A DNA stretch of 64,000 bases, taken from Clitopilus passeckerianus. Its lineage: Eukaryota > Basidiomycota > Agaricomycetes > Agaricales > Entolomataceae. The notes under the pieces were generated by a model. It saw only the letters and a program-made list of their open reading frames with translations. It searched no databases and was not told where the DNA came from. A program made the translations under genes and the position numbers. This document shows positions 1 through 11,500 of this stretch, one piece after another. How positions within the stretch are numbered: the stretch's first letter is position 1; every line of letters starts with the position of its first letter. The stretch covers positions 1,302,001-1,366,000 of the forward strand of contig CALYLX010000159.1 of assembly GCA_944990035.1 (NCBI GenBank), given 5' to 3'.

Positions 1-644
1 TCTTCGAAGACGGCTTGATCTTCTTTATCATTGCGTACGTTTTCTTTTTCCTCGTGCCTCGGCTTTGCGCTAAACTCGGTTTCTACCTGGCAGTTTCCTC
101 GCAAACTTGATTGCCACCGTCTTCATGCTGTTAAACCTCAATCAAATCATGAGCGTCATCTTCAACGTGCCTGCAGCCGTCGCATCAACAGTAAGTGGCA
201 CTACACCGGTGCTTTATAGAACTGTGTTCATATTATCGTTCTAGATCGTCGCCTGCCGAGTAGTCCGTCGATTGACTAACTTCCAGAATCGTGCCGCCGA
301 AATCTAGTACGTTCATCTCTACGTACTTCTTATTAAACGGACATTAATTGTGTGAACAGCGGCGCTGCATCATCCCACTCTGCTAATATCAACTTCCGTA
401 GTAACCATACCGCTCAAAGACAAGTCTCGACCGTGCAATCCTTCAAGCCCAAGGTTGGGGTCCATGTTCAGGTATGTACCCTTTTCATTCAGTACATGGA
501 TTATTTGCTGAGCAGTCTTCGTAGATGGAGACGTTCACCCAAGAAGATACTCTCGAGAGCGGCAGCAATGTCGAATCCAAAGACCCCTACCCCGAATCAG
601 CAACTGCTTCTGATTATGAGGACGCTAAACGCCCGTCATTGTAG
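1..644 (+). CDS. Multi-pass membrane protein, C-terminal part (5' end outside window)
   Basis: This is the 3' end of a gene closely related to the one at 2961-4764. Exons read about 1-34, 94-~189 and onward, ending with the exon 525-644 (stop TAG 642-644). The readable protein starts inside a membrane segment (FEDGLIFFIIA), continues FLANLIATVFMLLNLNQIMS and VPAAVAST, then a basic loop IVACRVVRRL, and finishes in an acidic hydrophilic tail beginning METFTQEDTLES. Intron positions match those of the downstream copy, so the pair is a tandem duplication. The family is a fungal integral membrane protein group with six or seven helices and no assigned biochemical role that I know of. The membrane location is inferred from the hydrophobic segments. 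The tails of the two copies differ much more than the membrane core. Confidence 0.8.
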
Positions 645-2960
645 ACATTGAACCTTCTTAAATCTTGTGCCTGCCCTTTCGACTTCGACCGTCAAAATTA
701 TTGTTATTACTGTATAAACTCATATTTTTGTGGAGACTTTGGAGTTAGATACCCAGATGTTCATAATATCTGTATATGCACGGTTGAATTAGTATTAGAT
801 TGATGGAATAGACATTATTGTCGAATATTATGTCAAGCCCGCCAGCGTGTGTTCAACCGCTTACGGAAATGAAAACCACACTGGAAATGAAGTGCCAACT
901 TGAAGGCAAATAGGCAGAGAATCATACTCATGCCGGTGACATGGGCGGGTTCAGGTTTGTTCCTAGTCCTGACTCTATCACCACCTCTATCACCACTGAC
1001 TGCTAACTTGAAGTTGCCTCCGACGGCAAGATTACAGCAAAGCCGCAGGGAAAGAGCCCCATTATGGAGAGGGCAGCGACTAGAGTAGATCTGAGGGTGA
1101 ATCGACACTTACGATGCCATAGGGCCCTCCGAGTCGCACTCTCTAGTTCGCTCTAGGGCGTATGACCGATGACCGCTCTGAGCCTCAAAGTTGCTGCGCT
1201 CAAACACCTCACATGGCGGGTGACATAGATAGCCTTATTTGTCGACTTGTAGCATACTGTATTGAGTAATTACAAGCAATGTCCGGCATTTTGATGAGGC
1301 CACACCCTGCATCCATTCTGCCCTGAACTTCCCTTTGGGGGCTTTTGAGGAGATTGCAAGTAGATTGGACACCCAGATCTCAAGAGGTTTTAAACATTGA
1401 ATGGGATCTTGATAGTCGTATTCGGTTCGTCCACGGCGTAAATTAAAAGAAAATGCCTATTCATGACACGTCTTTGACATGATAAACGGAATCAAAACAT
1501 ATCGTTGTCACATGAAAAGTTTCACAGAGTTTGCACCTTGATAAGCGGGATGAAAAAGAAATATGGAAGTCACGGCTAGAATATATAGATGAGGCTACTT
1601 GAGGGTCACTTCTGCAGCTTCTGAATGATAGGCAAGGTCACTGGTGTCTACTGATCGAATCCCCGTGCTCTCCGTGCCGTCGGAGAGGGTGAGAGTGCCA
1701 CCAAGGTGGCGATCATCTTCGGTTGAAAGTAACTGTCAGAACAGATCCAGCTCAATCTATTGAAAGGGAGATCGTAGACCCGTCGGGCTCAGCCATTTGC
1801 TGTCCTGACAGCTTGCTGAGAGCTCGCGGCATGTTCCAGACTGCAGCTCCTGTGGTGAGCAGCGGTCTTAGCAAATTTCAACTGGCGTATTGCGCTTAGC
1901 TCAGAAGAAAAGATTCCTTGTGCTTCAAAGAGGGTTGGTAAGGGTTTTCGGTCGTTGGAAGGTAACCTCCGGCCTGTGTCTCGACTCTTGACCAAGCGCA
2001 GAACCGGCGTGTGGTTGCTTCTGATGGAGGCCAAGAACTCGGGAGTCGAGTCGAGGGAACAGGTTAACGCTGTTGTTCCATTCGGTCGAACTCCAACGTA
2101 TCCAGGAAAGCATCGTAAGTCTGTTGTGGAAGCTGATTTTTATCTGCATGCAGATTTTTGAGAAATCATCTTTACGTGTCCGATTAGGCAAGCTTTGTGT
2201 GTTCCACTTTCAGAACCAATACAATTCACTGTTGATTCACTATCTTTGAAGGTAACTACCACCTTCATAATGTCTCGTTGGCTTAGTGCTAGCGCGTTAA
2301 TTTTAGATGAAAGGGCTATCGATCGTGGCCATTGTAGATAGATGGGAAAAATCATGACGAAGTTGACGCTTGAGCTTGAGTGAGAATGTGTCGGAGATTG
2401 TAATGCCATCAACGGCGTTCCTGGCTAGAACTTGAAGATGGTGGCTTCGATCAACTGATCAGGATTTACTCCCGCAGGGGAGGAGACCCTGGTGGGAGTT
2501 GTTCCTCCTAATTGGCCCAATTGGGTCCAACCAGTTGGCCATGCTATTTCTATTTCGCCCTGTTGGACGGCTGTTATTTTTGCAGGCATTCCAGTTCGCC
2601 GCCTTCTTCGTGCAGAGGCACGGTTCGTGTGTCAAGAGAGCTTCGAATTCCTGGGACTAGCTGAAGACATGTATTTTTTTAGAATGAACGTCTGTCGAAA
2701 ATTGGCCTAACGTTGACCATGGCAGTCGTGATGAAAGGCGAAACCCAACGGGGAAAAGATGTAACTTCACCAAAGATGGACAGCTGCCAGAAGCGTCCAT
2801 AGAGATTCTGGGAGAAGCGAGCTAGGCGTAGGAAAATATTCGACGTGACGCCGTTAGATAACCCACCCTTTCATTTCTATAAGTATACACTACGAACCTG
2901 GAAGTCTCCCCAGACTCCCCAGAGCCTCCCCACCTACCCATCGTCGCTCGCTACTCTCAT
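645..2960. other. Intergenic stretch between the tandem membrane-protein genes
   Basis: About 2.3 kb without a gene I can support. The first 150-200 bases are AT-rich and probably the 3' UTR of the upstream copy. Several open frames of 60-90 codons exist on both strands (for example 1789-2034, 1925-2191 and 2140-2412 on the minus strand) but none shows a recognisable motif or a consistent exon chain. The last 100 bases carry the promoter of the next gene. Confidence 0.5.
2878..2883 (+). promoter_or_regulatory. TATA-like element (TATAAG)
   Basis: TATAAG lies about 80 bases before the ATG at 2961, a plausible distance for a TATA box with a short 5' leader. Assignment is by position and sequence only. 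Confidence 0.4.
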
Positions 2961-4764
2961 TATGGTTGACTGGAATTCGCCTCAAGAGATCCAAAATGAT
3001 GCCGGCAAGCGTGTTCTACTCGGTTGATTGGGATTTCGACTTAATTGGAGGTTGCAGCTGCATTCAATAACTTCATGCACACTTTACTCGGACTTTATAT
3101 GTATGTTGTTTCCTAATCTAGGCGATTCGAGCGCTAACTGAATGTCGACTTTCATAGCTGGGAGTGGTTTACTTCGCTCGAGTTCGACTGGCAATACCTC
3201 TCTGGCAAGAAGAAATTCAGATGGCCACTCGTAAGCGTTCTCGCTGTACTGTGCACAGGACGCCTTGCTCAGTCTCTTCAAGATATTCTACTTCATGAAT
3301 CGGTACTTCCTACTCTTTGCGCTGATTGGGATGTGAGTGCTTTTACCTCTTATTCATGTGAATGAGTCTTAACGCCACACCGCACAGTGCTATCGCGTTG
3401 AACGTAAGATCGTAAGTACAACTTGTGCATATCCCCGGCACATTGCTTAGGCCTCGGCTCTCATGAAGGGAAATAAACTGCCAAGCACTGTATACGTTCA
3501 ATTCGGTGAGTTACTTTACGTGACCGAAGTCCAAGCGCAATACTGAACTTTATCAAGGTGTTCGGTAATGCTTCAATTGGCCTTGCAAGCATAAACCTTT
3601 CCCTTCGAACGTGGGTATATGCGTGGTTTCTCGTCACCGACACGTAAATAATGGTCGTCGTTCTAGAATGGCTGTTTGGTCCCAGAACAAATTTATTGTT
3701 GGCGGCCTTGTACTGGTGATCCTCGCTCACTGGTCTCTGCTTCTCCATGGTGAGTTCAATGAGGATATTTTCTGACCATAATGAACAGAAAGTTAACTAT
3801 ATGCTATCCAGGTATCCTCCTGAAAGCTGCCTGGGTCCCTGGGCAAGGCTGTGTTATCACCGAGACTGATAACAAACTTCTGGCCATTACATTCATCTAT
3901 TCCATGTGCTTCGATTTCACAGTCCTCGCACTGACAGCTGTGAAACTCTTCCTCGGGAACACCTCTCGCTCCCGTCTGGTGTCGCTCATCTTCAGTGATG
4001 GGATCATCTACTTCGTCATTGCGTACGTTTCGGACTCTTCCTCGAATACAAGCATGTGCTAACAACGGCTTCTCGTCAGTTTCCTGGCAAACCTGATTGC
4101 TACTGTACGTCTCCTTCCCAATGGCCAGCATATACGCACGATCAACTGATTCTTTCTGCACAGATTTTCATGCTTCTGAATCTGAACCCGGTCATGTCAA
4201 TTATTGCCAACGTCCCTGCCGCCATCGCCTCCACTGTATGCGTTTCCCAGCTCCCTTCACTGACTGCCGACTAATGTACATCCGCAGATCGTCGCGTGCC
4301 GCGCCGTACGTCGATTGGCTCAGTTCACCTCCCAGGGACCAGAAGTCTTCCCGTAAGCATTCCTTCTTTCCTCATCAACTCACATAACTGACGATTGCCT
4401 TTTCAGAACTACCACTCAAGGATCCACATTAGCCTTCCGATCGAACGCCATGTCTGCCCTTCGCCAAAAGGCCAAGGTCGACACTACGTCCAAGGCAGAA
4501 GGTGTCCATGTGCAGGTTAGTTATTATCCCCTAATGAAGCTTCTCTAGAGCCTTACATCGCTTCAGATGGAAACATTCCAGGAAGCAAGTCCCACCGACA
4601 GTAAATCATATATGGAGTACGATGCAGCTGGCAACGTCAAGGGCGATAACTACGACCCCGAAGCCCTCACTATCAGCAATGAATTCAAACGACCCCCTAT
4701 TAAGGTCCGAAGTGATGTTCATACATATTCCGACCCAGAAGCCAAAAGAAATATCAACATTTAA
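2961..4764 (+). CDS. Multi-pass integral membrane protein (tandem copy 2)
   Basis: A complete gene of about ten exons, start ATG 2961 (MVDWNSPQEIQNDAGKRVLL), stop 4762-4764. Hydrophobic segments in order: FNNFMHTLLGLYIW, then a region ending YFMNRYFLLFALIGIAIAL, GGLVLVILAHWSLLLHGILL, LLAITFIYSMCFDFTVLAL, LIFSDGIIYFVIAFLANLIA and FMLLNLNPVMSIIANVPAAI, giving six or seven helices. They are followed by a basic loop IVACRAVRRL and a hydrophilic tail starting METFQEAS. Intron positions are shared with the partial gene at 1-644. The family is widespread and often tandem in mushroom genomes, but I know of no established ligand or function; a receptor-like or transporter-like role would be a guess. 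A TATAAG element precedes the start. The first coding exon ends inside the LLG codon run and is joined by a 35-base intron, which is short. Confidence 0.85.
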
Positions 4765-6539
4765 TTCATAACATTCCTTCTACTGGCCGTCGTTCGACCA
4801 CACTTTGCACACACGTCATCGCTTTCATTGCTGCCCCCCTACATCCATCACCTTTCCTCTCAAGATCCTCAAAATCAGAAAACCAAGATTTCTCGTCGTC
4901 ACCTCGGCCCTGCATTTTGGGCCCACACATTCGCATTCTCATCGGGTCTCGTTTACGTTAGGGCTTGATCCTCTTTACCTCACACTTTCATGGCTGCTCC
5001 TCCATTTTACGGACAGATGCGCTCCTTGTTCCATACATTCTCCATCGAAACGAGGAGCAGAGCATCTTCACGTGCATTCCCTCTGTACTGTATGTACATA
5101 AAATACGCAACTGTATATAGATCCGCATAAAGCATCCTCATAATGGCATTTCCGTTGTTCTCACAGTCCCCAGTGAGATATGCGGCATGGATAAGAATCA
5201 TATCAGGGTCTTTGGAGTGCTTCTCCAGCCGTGGTCCCGCGTTTGTCGTTAGGCTCTCTCAGAGGCAGCATCGCAGTGACGACGAACGAGTGTCAGGAAA
5301 TAAAATACACCTTGTACCTTGTGTTCTGGAACTTGAGAACTAGGAATGCAGGGCCATCATCCGGTTTCCGCCCAACGTCAATTGAAAAGAAACTACACCG
5401 CGTAGATGTTGGGCCGTCCGAGGTGATCTGGACCAGATTAGCAGATATTCTTTTGCAGCATAAGGAGAGGATTTGTTCCAATTCTGGACTCTCAGCAATG
5501 GACCTACAGAAGGCTAAGCGAAGATTTGGCGACGGAAGCAAGATAGGGAGAGATCAAACACGATCTCTGATAATTGACATCTTCACCGTTCACACAGATT
5601 TCTATCATGTTTCCCCAGGCCTTGTCGAAGAGCCGCCGGCTAAAGGTCCCTCGGGTCGAAAATTGCGATGATCGCTGCAGTTGAGGCTTGATTGTACCGA
5701 GGGGTACCTTCGCGGGGCAAATCATGCTGGGACTCTGAAGAGAATTGCAATAATGCGTATCAAATCTCTCGCGTTGGGGCTACAGTTTCTGATGAAGATC
5801 AGGGGGTATTTGGAGGCGACGGCCTGAAATTACCGGCCACGGATAGTCGAGAGAAGTACCATGATGTTCATGTGCATCTCCTCTTGGGGTTTAATTATGC
5901 GCCACACCTCCTCGGTCATGAGCTTGCAAGAAAAGGCAAAGTTGATAATACTAACAGAGAGCGGCGGGTATTCACGGCTTAGAACGCGACCGTACGTTGC
6001 AGATGAAAAATAGAGTGGGGTGGCACAACTTTTAACTTCATAGTATCCTGGCAATATAGGGTTTGGCAGGGATTTTTCGATCAGAAGTTTTGGCATATAA
6101 AATGGTGTCAGTAGGGCCCCGTATTTTGGTGTCGAGTTCCTGGGCTTACAGACCTCGAGGACAGATTTCTTCGCCAATTATCGTTGTGGCACGGCCCACT
6201 TAGTACCTGCATCTCAGAAGGCCCGATAGTCCAGTTTCAAGTTGGCCGCTCGAAGGAAGTGGACTAATGAAAAATTCTGTGCACCCTCAATAGGCCAGCA
6301 TCCGCTTTCGGACAGCGGAACGTACAGATTCGAAGCACCAAGAGGCCAATTGAAAGTTTATTTGCTCTGAACAAACAATACCTTGTCCAAATTGGACGGG
6401 AGACGCGTCGACGTGGGTCCACAACCAGGTCCTGACCAAGTCCCACAAGGATCTGCGTATATTATGCTTCAACTACTCTTCGTATGACCTAGCAGTATCT
6501 CACTAATCCATGCAAGAATATCGAATCCAGGAATAATGG
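4765..6539. other. Intergenic stretch between convergent genes
   Basis: No firmly supported gene. The first few hundred bases are the likely 3' UTR of the membrane-protein gene. Readable but unassigned frames include a plus-strand frame of 146 codons at 5231-5671 overlapped by a minus-strand frame at 5293-5541, and a minus-strand frame of 115 codons at 5830-6177 beginning MAKKSVLEVCKPRN. None has a motif I recognise, and none forms a clear multi-exon model. Confidence 0.45.
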
Positions 6540-7845
6540 TCAAACCATAACACTACGCCTACTCCCTAAATGGCGCTTCCCTCTGCACATAGCTTCGCAG
6601 TGGGTCCTGGCTGACTTAGACGCAGGCTCTTTCGTGGTGTTGGCTTTTGTCAATACCGTTGGCTGATTTGTTGACCCAGATACAGGCCCGACCAGGGGGA
6701 ATGGCACTTGTGGAATCTCCTGACCCGGAGGACCAACGGAAACGCCGAGGTCTTTGACCTCCCCATTCTCGATGTCGTAGACCCAGCCGTGAACAAAAAC
6801 GTTGGCAGGTTGACCACCTTCGGCACGTTCCACCTTGCTCGTGTTCGCTCCCTTAGCAAGGAGTGCAAAGTGCTGGCAAGCAGATGTTAGCGTGTAGATC
6901 TAATTGTCAGGTAATAGCACTTACATTCGCAAGAACTACATCGGTTGCGATGCGACTAACGCTAGCCTTGACATTCTCTTCGACCAAAGCGCGAAAACCA
7001 GCTGATTAAATCGAATATGCGCCCATTTAGCCATCGATCCGTGAGGTAATAGCTTTTGAAGTGACACACGATCTTGGGGCTCGGGTTCTTCGACAACGGC
7101 TTGGTCCTTAATTCTTTCACGAAGCTCAACAATTTCAGGCCTAGCAATTGTAGGGATTCCTTTAACTTCGCTCACGTAAATTTCACTGAGCAACATACCT
7201 CGAAGACGACTGGAAGAGGCCACGGATCGGCTCAACCCAATTCTGAACCACGCCGTTGGCGGCATCTACTGGCGATGGAGGCGTGGCTATAGATGCAGCC
7301 ACCCCTCCACACCCGTAATGGCCCATCACAATGATATGCTTCACACCAAGCTCTGCGACAGCATATGCTACAACCGAGTGACTATAAACAAACAAGTGTG
7401 CCTTCAGCTCCGTAGTTCGGACTACTGAGTTTCAAGACTTACGCGTTTGTATCAGTGGTATGGAACTGGTTGGCAATGTTGCGTTCCGTGAAGAGTGTTC
7501 CGGGCTTGGCGTCGAAGATCGTGCCCTCGCTGACTCGGCTGTCCGAGCAGCCGAGAAACATGAACGGGGGTGCTAGATGGGTTGAAGGTGGTGAGTCTTC
7601 TTCGAGCCGAGCGGGTGTTCTGTATACATGCCTTGACCCTCATCAGTCAGCTTCTTCAGCACACCTGGATCAGATGCCTGGATATTCGACCTGAACTTCT
7701 GGTTTCCATCGAAGAGTAGTTGAAGTTCAGGCGCCTCTGCCGCACGCCTAGCGGGCTTGGTTGCGGATGTGAAGTTGACCGCCGAGACTGCGGAGGAGAA
7801 GGCAAGGAGCGCCAAGGACGCTAAAGTCGGTGTTAAAGCCAACAT
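6540..7845 (-). CDS. Secreted beta-class carbonic anhydrase
   Basis: Catalyses reversible hydration of CO2 to bicarbonate. Start ATG 7843-7845 gives a signal peptide (MLALTPTLASLALLAFSSAV, then SA|VNF), so the product should enter the secretory pathway. The catalytic core is clear: LGCSDSRVSEG supplies the first zinc-binding Cys with the Asp/Arg dyad, and HIIVMGHYGCGG supplies the His and second Cys ligands. Further conserved stretches are TERNIANQF, SVVAYAVAELGV and the C-terminal VFVHGWVYDIENGEVKDLG. The protein ends with an extra tail of about 45 residues after the catalytic fold, stop 6540-6542. There are about seven exons; the first intron (7573-7631) starts with GC instead of GT. Cytosolic and mitochondrial beta-enzymes are the usual fungal forms, so the leader is notable. 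Family assignment is firm; location is inferred. Confidence 0.92.
7573..7631 (-). other. GC-AG intron in the carbonic anhydrase gene
   Basis: Only removal of GCATGT...CTAG keeps the frame from the conserved LTDEGQ into APPFMFLGCSDSR. The nearby GT donor would put the catalytic exon out of frame. The donor context AG|GCATGT resembles the usual GC-AG class. Confidence 0.75.
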
Positions 7846-8599
7846 GAATGCCTGGGCTAAGAATCAAGACAAGAAAAAAAGTCAAAGGGACAAGGAAAAA
7901 GAAGAAGAAAGCGGGGGAAAGGACAGAAAGCCTTGCTACACAGTAGCTTGGTCGGAAATATAAGAAGGAGAAAGGAACAAGTTCCGAAACTTCTTTCTCT
8001 GAGAATATATACAGGAAATAATGCGCCAGGTCGCCTGCATCCAGAAGTAACGGTTGCCAACTCTTTCCAGCAATTATCCCGGAAAGGTCTTCAGAAGGAG
8101 CCTGGATTTCTAGGTTGATTTGGTCCTTGTGACACCGCTATTGACTAGAACCCTTGGCCTTGCTTGGCAGTGGTTGTATGTTCAGAAAAACATACCAAGA
8201 GATCATCGTGGGCTGTTCCAAGGAGGTTACGAAGGCATACACCCAATCACCGGATTTTGCCAAGGACCCAAGGCCTGGTTACTTTCGCGACTGTTCGAAC
8301 ACTGGAGATTGTTCCAATTGCTAGGATCCAATGGTGATTGTACGCTGTGTGCAGTATTTGAAATTGACCGGGATTCTTGTTGTTGTTGGGCTTATTCAGC
8401 ATCCTGGAAGATATGCCTCAATAGAACAGCATGATTACTGTTCTGGATACCAGGCAAGACTGAATTCCAAGCATTATGATGAGAGTCCAATTCAAAGGAG
8501 AATGATGTGTTTGTCGACCTTTGGGACGCAGCAGGGCGCGCTTTCCAAATCCTTGATCATGATGACAATTTATTCAAACGCTCTCATCGCCGTCAATGA
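7846..8599. other. Divergent intergenic region
   Basis: About 750 bases between the minus-strand carbonic anhydrase and the plus-strand large gene, so it should hold both promoters. A purine-rich tract (7865-7925) lies directly upstream of the carbonic anhydrase start and probably belongs to its 5' UTR or core promoter. Open frames at 8120-8434 and 8331-8756 show no motif, and the second overlaps the start of the large gene in another frame. Confidence 0.4.
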
Positions 8600-11500
8600 A
8601 TGGCTTCAAGCGAACAAATTCGACAGCCTCGAAGACAAGCTTCGGAGGGCATTGTTAGCCCATCTCCACGTCGACTTGGCAACTTCAGAGCTTTACCAAG
8701 TGTACCAGGGGCACCGCAGCTTCAGCAGTCATTCTCAGATGGTCGAGCTGCAGTAAGAGGTTTGTGTTCTCTCGACCTACTAGCAACCGAACCGCCTGTA
8801 AATCTGTTGTTTCAGAACTATTTCAACCAGTTAGACGGGAAACCGAGCCACAAAGATCCTCTAGCCCTGCCCCCGGGCGCGACAATCAATCTCCCAAACC
8901 AGAGTTTTCAAGTCGACCCGGTACACCCTCGTCTCTCGGAGCGACCGCCTCCCCAAAAGCTCGATGGGCAACTATCAGACGACATGTACTCCCCGTGTCA
9001 CCCTCGCCAACACCTTCCCGTAGTGGAACACCGACACCTCAGGGGAATGTCCCTTCCAGTATTGTCCCACCTGGACGCTCTTCAACACCCAAACCCTCCC
9101 GCTTGGCCCGGCTCGGCTTCCGAAAAGTTGTTGAACATGCCCGAGAGATGGCTGTGGATAGTACCAGGCGACTGGCCAAGGAGCTTGAGAGAACATGCTG
9201 GACAATTCGCTCTGTCAACTCTGCAAAACTCAAGGTTGACCGGGACATCTCAGCAACTGGGACCTCACGACACCTTCCTTTCATCTCAGGAAATACTTTC
9301 TCATCATCAAATTTGGTTGAAAAGGTTGCACATCCTCATGCACAGAGGAGGGCTGAAGCTCATCAATCCGAGGCTACCTTAGTTGGTGGCCATCGACCCA
9401 TTCCATCTATCAAGCCGCTGTATGAAATCCTCGTCCAATACTCGACACCATCAAAAGGGGCACTCACTTTATCCGTTCTTCCTGTGGAAACCTTGGTGCT
9501 CTCAACATTGCTCACACCTTTCACACTTTACGAACGAGGCTCGAACCTGGACGAAGAAAGGTGGCTTGCATTTGAAGCATTCGAGATAATCACGAGAACG
9601 TGGGCACCCTGCGATGAGGTAAGGACAGCCCACAGAAAAATAGATTAATTCAAACTGTGTTTAGGTCATGGCCGTTGAAAGATACCTATGGTGTTGCAAA
9701 GCTGCATTTATTCCCCCTTCCCCCCTGCGAACGCGACTCCTCAGCAGTTTGTTCTCACTTATGGTCCCAAGCGAAACGAACCATGCCATTACCTCTTCGA
9801 CTTGTTTTCGTACCCTTGCCCAAGGATTGTTTTCGCTACTCCCCTTCTTGAGGTTATACACCAACGGGCCTACGGACCAGAATGAGGTAATGGTTGCACA
9901 CGACCTCGTTTACAAGCTCTCGTCGGGTGGCTGCGGGGAGTTGGATGCTGGTTTTTTACAGGACGAATACAATGCCGCACCGTCCCCAAAAGAGGACCTT
10001 TCACTTATCCGGAGTGCCATGATTCTCGAAGCTCTATCAAGATGTATCGAGGAATGCACGGACTCGACACGATTGTGGCTTTTCCGTAATGTTACTGAGG
10101 TATGCTTTTTTTGAGATGCCTATAATGTACTTGCTCACCTTCTTTTTCATAGCGGTACTGGGTGAAACTGCCAGAGACAGTCACACCTTTGTTAGGCACT
10201 GTACACGCAAGGGCAATTGCAGGCTTCAGCCGAGGTATCCTCTCACTCCTTTCTGCAACGTTGGATCAAGCCGCGCAATTGTTACGAGCCCAACATGTCG
10301 TCCTCGTGCTGCAGGATTACATTCTACCTGACTTGGACGTCCTTGACAAGAGGGCCCCAATGTATACAAGAATGGTAATTGTCAATATCATCATGGAACT
10401 CATCTGCACGGATAAGGCAAAGTCATCCACTAGGTGGGGCATAGCGTTCCTCACCAAGTGGTATGGCGAAGCCTCCTTTTGGAAAACTTGTATTGACAAG
10501 GCTTTGCAAGAGTTTGTGAGCACATACATTGATGATTTTGAGCCTTTACTAATGACACGTAAGATCCCCCAACGGACTTGGCCAACCGTTGTCGCAAGGT
10601 TCACTGCTTTAGTCGAGTTCTGTCCAAATGAAATAAGGCAGCAGATAATCTCTACCGCTCTTCCTCTGATATACGACGTGAGTTCCCCAGATAAAATCCA
10701 GCCCGTTGAAAGGGTTATTCAATCATCCTACAATAGAAAATTGTTGAAACACCACCTCTGGATCCTTTCCCAGAGTTATCAAAGCTTCTAGATAGCCTGT
10801 CCCGTATCCACCCACAATTGTTCTATAAGCCTGTCTTCCTCTGCGCCGCTTCCTCCAAAGAGTACACAGTGGTCAACCATCTCTCGGTCATCATCGCCCT
10901 GTCACATTTCCTCCCAGATTTCTGGATTAAAGATGCAGAAATGGTCTCTATTGCACTTTTGAGTGATATTGGCGCGAAACTCGGCTCAACAACGGAAGAC
11001 GGGCAGAGAACCTGGACGAAAGCCAGGCTGGGTCAATCTGTGCTCCTTCTGGAGCTCATTCATTATTTACAGAAGGTCCGCCACGAGTCGAAGGAATCCT
11101 CAAAGGTCAGCCTTCTTCGGATATCTCGTCGGGTGTTTGCTAATGCCGGTCCGTTGTAGGATGGAATTGGACCATCCGCCATGGAAGTTAGCAAATTCTC
11201 AGTCTCCCTTGAAGCGAGAATTGCTATCCTATTAGATGCAAAGGTAGTTATTCCAATTAGCCGTTCTGCTTCTTCCACTAACTTCGATCTAGGAGCAAGT
11301 TGCCATCACACCCCCTCAACGAGACTCCTCTTTTGTATGCTTTTCCGAGAGATAAGGTTATTGACCCGATCTTTGAAGCCGTAAGCCTCTAGGAGATGTT
11401 CGTGTTTATCCATTGCCAGCTCATCCTTCCATCAGAGCGTCTTGGTTATCACGAGTTGTTGATTGGTTCGTTGACCTTACAGTTGGGGAGGGCTTTAGCC

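Noticed and set aside
5231..5671. Plus-strand open frame of 146 codons
   Set aside because: Overlaps an equally plausible minus-strand frame (5293-5541). Neither has a recognisable domain, so no call was made.
8331..8756. Alternative N-terminal exon of the giant gene
   Set aside because: The frame does not join exon 8816-9618 through the clear intron 8760-8815, whereas the frame starting at 8600 does.
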